Of a DNA stretch of 24,454 bases, positions 8,085 through 12,963 are shown one piece after another (position 1 is the first letter of the stretch; every line of letters begins with the position of its first letter). Both the position numbers and the translations under genes were made by a program. The DNA is from an uncultured Alcaligenaceae bacterium (GTDB lineage: Bacteria > Pseudomonadota > Gammaproteobacteria > Burkholderiales > Burkholderiaceae_B): assembly GCA_937952975.1 (NCBI GenBank), contig CALFXX010000079.1:1-24454 (forward strand), written 5' to 3'. Under the pieces are notes generated by a model. The model ran no database searches, had not been told where the DNA came from, and saw nothing but the letters and a program-made list of their open reading frames with translations.

Positions 8085-8782
8085 GTTTGCTTGTTTTAAA
8101 AGGGCTTTCAGGTGGCTATAGCGAAGTCGACATCGTGGCTGAGATTGATTTAACAGTCGACGCACAAGAGATTGTCACAATTGCCGGAACCAACGGTGCT
8201 GGCAAATCCACCTTGGTCAAGGCGCTGCTTGGCCTATTACCCAGGGTACGCGGTGAGATCTTGCTTGACGGGCAGTCGCTCACGGCGCTTGCCGCCGAAG
8301 AGCGTTTTTACGCTGGGCTCGCCTACGTGCCCCAAGTGGCAAATGTCTTTAGCTCACTCACCGTGCGCGAAAACTTATTGGTCGTGCGTGGTGTCAAAAA
8401 AATTGAAGCTCGCGTGGCCGAAGTGCTTGAACTATTTCCAGCACTGACTGAAAAAATGTCACAGCGCGCAGGTCAACTGTCAGGCGGAGAAAGACAGCAG
8501 CTCGCCTTTGCCCGTGCCTTGATGCCCTCGCCCAAACTCATGGTACTTGACGAGCCTACCGCAGCGTTAGCCCCTAGTCTGGTTGAGAAAGTCTTTGAGC
8601 TCGTGCGTCAACTTCCGACGCGCGGCGTTGCGGTTTTGATGGTTGAACAACGCGCGCGTCAGGCACTACAAATTAGTCATCGCGGCTATATTCTGGATCA
8701 AGGGCGTTGCGTATTGTCTGGTCGTGCAGGTGACTTATTGGCCAATGAGCAAATGACTGCGCTGTATCTTGGTCACCGATAG
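8081..8782 (+). CDS. ABC transporter ATP-binding protein, LivF family
   Basis: Second ATPase of the importer, 233 residues, a typical LivF length. Walker A is GTNGAGKS (36-43). The Q-loop segment AYVPQVANVFSSLTVRENL is the LivF form. The ABC signature is LSGGE (133-137) and Walker B is VLDEP (155-159). It is the last gene of the operon. No strong plus-strand terminator follows at once; the hairpin at 8877-8892 may serve both this operon and rplS. Confidence 0.94.
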   Translation: MSLLVLKGLSGGYSEVDIVAEIDLTVDAQEIVTIAGTNGAGKSTLVKALLGLLPRVRGEILLDGQSLTALAAEERFYAGLAYVPQVANVFSSLTVRENLLVVRGVKKIEARVAEVLELFPALTEKMSQRAGQLSGGERQQLAFARALMPSPKLMVLDEPTAALAPSLVEKVFELVRQLPTRGVAVLMVEQRARQALQISHRGYILDQGRCVLSGRAGDLLANEQMTALYLGHR

Positions 8783-8786
8783 CGCG

Positions 8787-8851
8787 TACCCTTCATTTGT
8801 ATATTGCGGATATACATTGCGCCTTTACGTTGCACTTGTACGTTGCTGTTT
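8787..8851. repeat. Degenerate 13-bp tandem repeat after the ABC operon
   Basis: TTGC occurs at 8804, 8817, 8830 and 8843, exactly 13 bases apart. The units are TATATTGCGGATA, TACATTGCGCCTT, TACGTTGCACTTG and TACGTTGCTGTTT, with a weaker leading unit TACCCTTCATTTG at 8787. The array fills the space between the livF-type stop and the rplS terminator. No coding or RNA function is evident. Confidence 0.6.
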
Positions 8852-8868
8852 TCACAAAATATTGACGC

Positions 8869-8897
8869 AAAAAAAAGCACCCTTACGGGTGCCTTTT
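8869..8897 (-). terminator. Rho-independent terminator of rplS, possibly bidirectional
   Basis: GCACCC (8877-8882), a TTAC loop and GGGTGC (8887-8892) form a 6-bp GC-rich stem. It is followed on the minus strand by eight T (A at 8869-8876 on the plus strand). It lies about 28 bases past the rplS stop. On the plus strand the stem is followed by only four T after a C, so it may also weakly end the ABC operon. Confidence 0.85.
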
Positions 8898-8924
8898 GAT
8901 CGTAACGTTAACGCTGAGGGTTGC

Positions 8925-9305
8925 TTACGCGGCCGCCACAGTTTTACGTACGAGTTTTTCTTTAATACGTGCTGACTTGCCTGAGCGATCACGCAGGTAA
9001 TAGAGCTTGGCACGACGTACATCACCACGACGCTTGACTTCGATCGAGGCGATTTGAGTTGAATACAGTTGGAATGTACGCTCGACAGCTTCGCCAGAAG
9101 AAATCTTGCGAACGATGAACGATGAGTTCAGGCCACGATTGCGGCGAGCAATCACAACACCTTCAAAAGCTTGGGCGCGCTTACGTGCACCTTCAACGAC
9201 GTTAACGCTAACGATAACGGTGTCGCCTGGGGCGAACTGAGTGACGGGTTTACCGCCAGTGAGGCGAGCAATTTCTTCTTGCTCAAGAATAGCGATCAGG
9301 TTCAT
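8925..9305 (-). CDS. rplS: 50S ribosomal protein L19
   Basis: 126-residue L19, located at the 30S-50S interface. Diagnostic segments are FAPGDTVIV, GARKRAQAFEGVVIARRNRGLNSSFIVRKISSGEAVERTF and VKRRGDVRRAKLYYLRDRSGKSARI. GGAG lies at 9311-9314, 5 bases before the ATG. L19 is usually the last gene of rpsP-rimM-trmD-rplS, but here nothing on the minus strand precedes it: the next upstream gene is the divergent EamA transporter. It therefore appears to be a single-gene unit with its own promoter and a strong terminator. Confidence 0.98.
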   Translation of the reverse strand: MNLIAILEQEEIARLTGGKPVTQFAPGDTVIVSVNVVEGARKRAQAFEGVVIARRNRGLNSSFIVRKISSGEAVERTFQLYSTQIASIEVKRRGDVRRAKLYYLRDRSGKSARIKEKLVRKTVAAA

Positions 9306-9469
9306 ATGAACTCCAAGTCATCTTGCTCTCGGTTGTTTCACCAGTGCTCTAGGCGTTGACAGCAACAAAATCGCTGACAGCGCACAAGGCCTGGATCGGT
9401 ATTGTTTGACGTGCGCCTGACCTATTCAGGGGCCGCTACCGGGCAGAGGATGCGTTAACAAAGCCATTG

Positions 9470-9500
9470 ATTCTACAACATTTTTGGGGTGCTACGCCAA
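9470..9500 (-). promoter_or_regulatory. Possible rplS promoter
   Basis: On the minus strand TAGAAT (9475-9470) matches the -10 consensus at five of six positions. A partial -35, TTGGCG (9500-9495), sits 19 bp upstream, which is longer than ideal. It would give a leader of about 160 nt before rplS. Offered because rplS needs its own promoter here; weak evidence. Confidence 0.3.
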
Positions 9501-9577
9501 TCTTGAGGCTCGCCTAATGTTACAAAGGCAATTGTGTCTTGTTTGTGACACGAATAACCTAGACTCGCTCTTGGGCC

Positions 9578-9703
9578 GAATTCTAATTTGATTTTTAAAT
9601 GAATCACCAGTTTGAGTTCTAAATTGAATCCTAATTTTTTGAATCCTAATTTGAACTCTACAAGGCATCCTAGCTTGAGCTCCATGCTAGATCCTAAATT
9701 TTT
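9578..9703. repeat. Degenerate 12-bp tandem repeat ending at the eamA start codon
   Basis: About ten units resembling GAATCCTAATTT begin at 9578, 9590, 9601, 9614, 9626, 9641, 9653, 9665, 9677 and 9690. The steps are mostly 12 (range 11-13, with one 15-base unit carrying extra T). The last unit runs directly into the eamA ATG at 9704. Because 12 is a multiple of three, the minus strand shows a 70-residue open frame (9685-9473) built on a 4-residue xxKL period. I regard that frame as a by-product of the repeat. The rest of 9306-9577 shows only the rplS leader and promoter region. Confidence 0.75.
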
Positions 9704-10576
9704 ATGAGCTCTTCGGCCCTACTCTTTGTCATTGCGGCCGCAATTGCGCATGCGTCCTGGAACCTGCTTGCCAAGCGCGCGGCACACGTTGGCTCAGCGT
9801 TCGTGTTTGCCTATGGGCTTTGCTGCACCATTGTGTACGCCCCGTGGGTGGTGTGGGTGTTGGTCTTTGAGCAAAACGAGTGGAGTTGGCCAATCGTGGG
9901 ATGTATCGCCCTGTCGGGCGCCTTGCACCTGGCCTACAGCTTGTGTTTACAGCGCGGCTACCAGTTGGCCGACTTATCGGTTGTATACCCGATTGCGCGT
10001 GGCACAGGGCCGATGCTCTCGACCGTGGGAGCTCTGCTACTGCTGGGCGAACCTGCTACGGTACGTGGTGTCAGCGGGATGCTATGCGTGGTGGCTGGCG
10101 TCTTACTGATTGCGACTCAAGGCAAGCTTAGGCGCCTGTTACAACCGGCAGCCATGGTGGGAGTCCGTTGGGGAGCCTTGGTTGGCGCATTTATTGCTGC
10201 CTATACCTTGGTTGACGCCTATGGAGTCAAAACTCTTTTGATTGCCCCTGTTGTATTTGACTGGGCCACTTGTGCCACACGCACCGTGCTACTGCTGCCG
10301 CATACGGCACGAGAACCTAGACAAGCCTTTGCAGCCATGAAGGGTTATTGGCCACTTGCCTGGGCAATTGGGGTTCTATCCCCACTTGGCTATATTTTGG
10401 TGTTGTATGCGTTGCGCGATGGCGCCCCAGTTAGCTTGGTGGCACCCGCACGTGAAATGTCAATGCTGCTGGTGACGCTTGCGGGGCTTTACCTGTTGCG
10501 TGAACCTGTTGGCTGGGGGCGCTTAGTGGGCTGCTGCGGTATCGCCTTAGGCGTAGTGCTACTGGCAGGCAGCTAA
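9704..10576 (+). CDS. EamA/DMT-family transporter
   Basis: Drug/metabolite-transporter-superfamily permease of 290 residues with about ten hydrophobic segments in two EamA repeats (roughly residues 1-135 and 150-290). Typical features are the N-terminal AAAIAHASWNLLAKRA and the charged-aromatic loops YPIARGTGPMLSTVGALLLLGE and APAREMSMLLVTLAGLYLLRE, the end of each half. The ATG is fixed by this family N-terminus, yet no Shine-Dalgarno precedes it. The upstream bases belong to an AT-rich 12-bp tandem array, so translation may be leaderless or inefficient. The last codons and stop lie inside an 18-bp tandem array. The substrate is unknown; family members export amino acids, metabolites or drugs. 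Confidence 0.92.
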   Translation: MSSSALLFVIAAAIAHASWNLLAKRAAHVGSAFVFAYGLCCTIVYAPWVVWVLVFEQNEWSWPIVGCIALSGALHLAYSLCLQRGYQLADLSVVYPIARGTGPMLSTVGALLLLGEPATVRGVSGMLCVVAGVLLIATQGKLRRLLQPAAMVGVRWGALVGAFIAAYTLVDAYGVKTLLIAPVVFDWATCATRTVLLLPHTAREPRQAFAAMKGYWPLAWAIGVLSPLGYILVLYALRDGAPVSLVAPAREMSMLLVTLAGLYLLREPVGWGRLVGCCGIALGVVLLAGS

Positions 10577-10660
10577 CGCCAAGCGGGCAGTCAACTACTG
10601 GTGGGCAGCTAACGCGTAGCGGGCAGTTGACCCCACTAGCGGGCAGTTAAGCCGCATGAT
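10568..10660. repeat. 18-bp tandem repeat spanning the eamA stop codon
   Basis: GGCAG occurs at 10568, 10586, 10604, 10622 and 10642, i.e. steps of 18, 18, 18 and 20. Units one and three are almost identical (GGCAGCTAACGCCAAGCG and GGCAGCTAACGCGTAGCG). The others share GGCAGT(C/T)(A/G)A and GCG ends. The first unit contains the eamA stop codon TAA. The array reaches within 5 bases of the stop of the convergent small membrane-protein gene. Confidence 0.75.
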
Positions 10661-10664
10661 GACC

Positions 10665-10844
10665 TTAATAACCCGCTGCGTTACCAATCAACAGAACTGC
10701 AGGGATCATGGCAACCCAAAAAGACAACAAGAGGATGTCAGACAACATACCTTTTGCGCTTGGTGAGCCTTGGTGTGCGGCTGAAGACGCAAAAGATGGG
10801 GCGAATTGGGCGCGTGGGGCTTGCTGTGCATTAGATTGACGCAT
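10665..10844 (-). CDS. Small single-pass membrane protein, putatively SOS-regulated
   Basis: Unrecognised 59-residue protein. Residues 1-33 are polar and rich in Ala, Gln, Ser and Pro, with R2, R11 and K31 as the positive charges. Residues about 37-54 (ILLLSFWVAMIPAVLLIG) form one membrane helix near the C-terminus, followed by NAAGY. The positive-inside rule suggests a cytoplasmic N-terminus. The start ATG has AGGAG exactly 7 bases upstream. An upstream TTG in the same frame would place this Shine-Dalgarno inside the gene and is rejected. About 130 bases upstream lie two overlapping LexA boxes over a plausible promoter, with inverted repeats in the leader. I infer an SOS-inducible small membrane protein, by analogy with the functional classes of SidA-type division inhibitors or TisB-type toxins. 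I see no sequence homology to either. Confidence 0.68.
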   Translation of the reverse strand: MRQSNAQQAPRAQFAPSFASSAAHQGSPSAKGMLSDILLLSFWVAMIPAVLLIGNAAGY

Positions 10845-10851
10845 GGTGGGG

Positions 10852-10856
10852 CTCCT
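10852..10856 (-). promoter_or_regulatory. Strong ribosome binding site of the 59-residue membrane protein
   Basis: AGGAG on the minus strand (CTCCT on plus), 7 bases from ATG 10844. It decides the start and is the best single argument that this short frame is a real gene. Confidence 0.7.
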
Positions 10857-10887
10857 GAAATAGACGAACAATGCATGACGTTTAAGT

Positions 10888-10930
10888 AACCACCCCCGGC
10901 TGCCGTAGCGACCCAGGGTGGTTGCCGGGG
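10888..10930 (-). other. Paired inverted repeats in the leader of the small membrane-protein gene
   Basis: Two perfect inverted repeats interleave. AACCACCC (10888-10895) pairs with GGGTGGTT (10916-10923), and CCCCGGC (10894-10900) pairs with GCCGGGG (10924-10930). Their arms alternate, and the 5' arms share two bases, so the full stems compete. This looks like two alternative RNA folds in the leader about 45-85 nt upstream of the start. No T-run follows, so it is not a simple terminator. Confidence 0.5.
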
Positions 10931-10952
10931 ACCTAGAACCGGCAAAACTGTT

Positions 10953-10965
10953 TGGTCAGTGACCA
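10953..10965. promoter_or_regulatory. Palindromic operator candidate TGGTCA-G-TGACCA
   Basis: Perfect 6-bp inverted half-sites around a central G, 8 bases from the LexA boxes. The TGGTC/GACCA form resembles operators of GntR/FadR-type regulators. It could serve the divergent ThDP-enzyme gene, or sit in the first transcribed bases of the small-protein gene. The binding protein is unknown. Confidence 0.4.
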
Positions 10966-10972
10966 TAAACAG

Positions 10973-11010
10973 TACTGTACACGCATACAGTACTGTTTGC
11001 AAATACAGTT
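10973..11010. promoter_or_regulatory. Two overlapping LexA (SOS) boxes
   Basis: Box 1 is TACTGT-ACACGCAT-ACAGTA (10973-10992), a perfect CTGT-N8-ACAG with both flanking TA pairs. Box 2 is TACTGT-TTGCAAAT-ACAGTT (10991-11010), again with an exact 8-base spacer. The boxes share two bases and their centres are 18 bp apart. Betaproteobacterial LexA is known to recognise CTGT-N8-ACAG. Two such matches in tandem are very unlikely by chance in a spacer of this size. Confidence 0.85.
10974..11002 (-). promoter_or_regulatory. Predicted LexA-covered promoter of the small membrane-protein gene
   Basis: On the minus strand TTGCAA (11002-10997, four of six matches to TTGACA) is followed after 17 bp by TACAGT (10979-10974, four of six matches to TATAAT). 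The two LexA boxes span the whole element, as expected for direct repression. Transcription would start near 10967, giving a leader of about 120 nt. Confidence 0.5.
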
Positions 11011-11200
11011 AATTAAAGTGATTGTTTTTTACAACAAAAAAATTCTTAGTCGCTGTGAGGCCTCGTCGCAATCCAACGAGCTGTTAGCCATCGTGCGAGC
11101 CACTGATCCCTATAGAAGCAAACTCAAACTGCGTCTCAGGCGAGATGGGCCGCACTGTGCTAATTTTCGATCTTCTCCAATTTTTTGCCTGACCCCCGCG
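11011..11200 (+). other. Long untranslated-looking leader region of the ThDP-enzyme gene
   Basis: Between the LexA boxes and the ThDP-enzyme ATG there is an AT-rich segment (TTGTTTTTTACAAC followed by a run of A) and a weak -10-like TATAGA at 11111-11116. An open frame runs through in phase with the enzyme back to 10952, but it has no start signal and no family character. No RNA gene or further repeat is recognised. Confidence 0.35.
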
Positions 11201-12832
11201 ATGACAAACTTCACCTCAAGCCACGCCCTATTTAAAGTGTTCTCTGACCATGGCATGGATCGCCTCTTTCTCGTACCAGGCGAGAGCTACTTGGGCCTGC
11301 TCGACGCACTGGTGGACTTTCCAAAGATCGACGTCGTGACCTGCCGCCACGAAGGCGGGGCGGGCTACATGGCCGTGGCAGACGGGCGTCTCACACGTCG
11401 CCCTGGCCTGGCCTTAGTGAGCCGTGGGCCGGGCGCTTCAAACGCTGCGATTGCAGTGCACACCGCGCAGCAAGATGCCGTGCCAATGATTCTTGTGATT
11501 GGTCAAATCGCTGCGCGCGATCTGCGTCGTGAAGCGTTTCAAGAAATCGATTACCAAAAAATGTTTGGCTCAATCGCAAAATGGGTGTTTGAGTGCACAG
11601 GCCCCGAACAAATCGCTCAGGCTGCGTTCAAGGCGATTCGTATGGCTACGTCAGGCGTGCCGGGCCCTGTTGTGTTGGTATTGCCCGAAGATATTCAACA
11701 ACAAACTGTGCCAGAGCCAAGCTTCAAACAGCATCCTCATGTCTTTGGGTTACCTGATGCCGACACCTTGGCGGCAATCGTTCAACAGTTGAAAACTGCG
11801 CAGCGGCCAGTTGTTATCGCAGGCGGAGCCTTTGATTGCCCGGGCGGACGTGAAGCGTTAGCGACCTTCGTACACCACTGGCAACTGCCCACCATGGTGT
11901 CCTTTAGGCGCCATGACATTTTTGCAAATGATGACGCTCTTTTTGTTGGAGACCTGGGGCTCTCAAATCCCGCAGCACAAATGGCGACCTTGCAAACTAG
12001 CGATTTCATTCTGGCTCTGGGTACCCGCTTAGGCGACATCACGACACAGAATTATCAATTTCCGGCCTACGCACAAGCTCCTCAAACCTTGTTGCATTGC
12101 TACCCTGATTCGCGCGTTGTCAGTTGGGATACCGTGGCCGACTTCCCCTTGGTGTGCGACCCTGTTGGCCTGGTAAAAGCCTTGACACACGGCCCTGCTC
12201 CAACTGCTAGCCCAGAACGTGCGAGTTGGCTGGGTGCACTGCGAGAGCATTCTCAATCTTGGGCGGCTTGGCCTTCGCGTCAAGCAAAAAAGGGCGTGAA
12301 CTTTACTGAAGTCGTGCGCGCACTCGAGGCTCACTCGTCGCTTGACACCACTATCTGCCTAGACGCCGGTACCTTCGCTGCGCCCGTCTATCGGCACTTC
12401 ACGTTCAAAACGGGTCAACGTTTGATGGCACCTTTGGCAGGCGCCATGGGCTATGGCACACCGGCCGCAGTCGCCTGCGCCTTACGCGAACCCACCCGCA
12501 CGACGGTGTGTATCGTTGGGGATGGTGGCTTTTTAATGACGGGTAACGAAATGATTTTGGCCGTTGAGCGCAAGCTGCCGATTATCTTTATCGTTTCAAA
12601 CAACGCGAGCTACGGCTCGATTCGCTTACACCAAGAGCGCGGTTATCCAGGACGCGTGAGCGGCACCACGCTATTTAATCCTGACTTCCATGACATGGCG
12701 CGCAGCTTTGGCATGGCGTCAGCGCGCATTACCAACAAAGAAGAAATCGATAGCGTCATACAGGCCGCCTTCAAGGCGAATGCGCCGATACTGATAGAGG
12801 TCAATACCAGCTTAGATGCGATGTTGCCTTAG
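11201..12832 (+). CDS. Thiamine diphosphate-dependent enzyme, acetolactate synthase large-subunit-like
   Basis: ThDP enzyme of the IlvB/pyruvate oxidase/decarboxylase fold, 543 residues from MTNFTSSHALFKVFSDHGMD. The N-terminal pyrimidine-binding domain (about 1-165) carries the activating glutamate E51 in CRHEGGAGYMA. The central domain (about 190-330) is Rossmann-like. The C-terminal pyrophosphate-binding domain (about 360-540) has the GDG-x-NN metal/ThDP motif at GDGG 440-443 and NN 467-468. The frame is open 83 codons further upstream, but that extension runs through the LexA-box region and lacks start signals. No good Shine-Dalgarno precedes ATG 11201. There is no ilvN regulatory subunit or ilvC beside it, so a catabolic or side role is more likely than branched-chain amino-acid synthesis. 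Substrate unknown. Confidence 0.9.
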   Translation: MTNFTSSHALFKVFSDHGMDRLFLVPGESYLGLLDALVDFPKIDVVTCRHEGGAGYMAVADGRLTRRPGLALVSRGPGASNAAIAVHTAQQDAVPMILVIGQIAARDLRREAFQEIDYQKMFGSIAKWVFECTGPEQIAQAAFKAIRMATSGVPGPVVLVLPEDIQQQTVPEPSFKQHPHVFGLPDADTLAAIVQQLKTAQRPVVIAGGAFDCPGGREALATFVHHWQLPTMVSFRRHDIFANDDALFVGDLGLSNPAAQMATLQTSDFILALGTRLGDITTQNYQFPAYAQAPQTLLHCYPDSRVVSWDTVADFPLVCDPVGLVKALTHGPAPTASPERASWLGALREHSQSWAAWPSRQAKKGVNFTEVVRALEAHSSLDTTICLDAGTFAAPVYRHFTFKTGQRLMAPLAGAMGYGTPAAVACALREPTRTTVCIVGDGGFLMTGNEMILAVERKLPIIFIVSNNASYGSIRLHQERGYPGRVSGTTLFNPDFHDMARSFGMASARITNKEEIDSVIQAAFKANAPILIEVNTSLDAMLP

Positions 12833-12891
12833 CAGAGACGCGCCAGGCCGTTGAGTGTCTAGCGCCCAAAAGATCACTCTTGCCCAGGCAA

Positions 12892-12953
12892 TTAGCATCG
12901 CCTGCTAAAAGGCTCAGAGTCTGAACAAGCCTCGTACGTGGAGACTTGTTCAG
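12892..12953. other. Two inverted repeats between convergent genes
   Basis: TTAGCA (12892-12897) and TGCTAA (12903-12908) form one short hairpin. CTGAACAAG (12921-12929) and CTTGTTCAG (12945-12953) form a perfect 9-bp stem with a 15-base loop. They lie between the ends of the ThDP-enzyme gene and the acyl-CoA dehydrogenase gene, where a terminator is expected, but neither has a T-run. They may be 3'-end mRNA hairpins or imperfect terminators. Confidence 0.4.
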
Positions 12954-12963
12954 CTCAAACGCT

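Noticed and set aside
9473..9685. 70-residue minus-strand frame with a Shine-Dalgarno-like TTAGGA before ATG
   Set aside because: The frame and the ribosome-like site are both products of the 12-bp repeat (TCCTAA on the other strand). The 4-residue xxKL period follows from unit length, and no family or other gene signal is seen.
8787..10660. CRISPR array
   Set aside because: Units of 12-18 bp are contiguous and degenerate, with no unique spacers and no cas genes.
10888..10930. H-type pseudoknot formed by both inverted repeats at once
   Set aside because: The repeat arms directly abut or overlap, leaving no bases for the loops that must cross the helices. Alternative hairpins are more likely.
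10706..11002. 98-residue minus-strand frame overlapping the small membrane-protein gene
   Set aside because: It runs through the LexA boxes and the leader structures, has no ribosome site at its start, and its composition (many Cys, His) is unlike a real protein here. The 59-residue frame has the better start.
10952..11200. Upstream in-frame extension of the ThDP enzyme
   Set aside because: It covers the operator region and lacks a ribosome site. The family N-terminus begins at MTNFTSSHALF.
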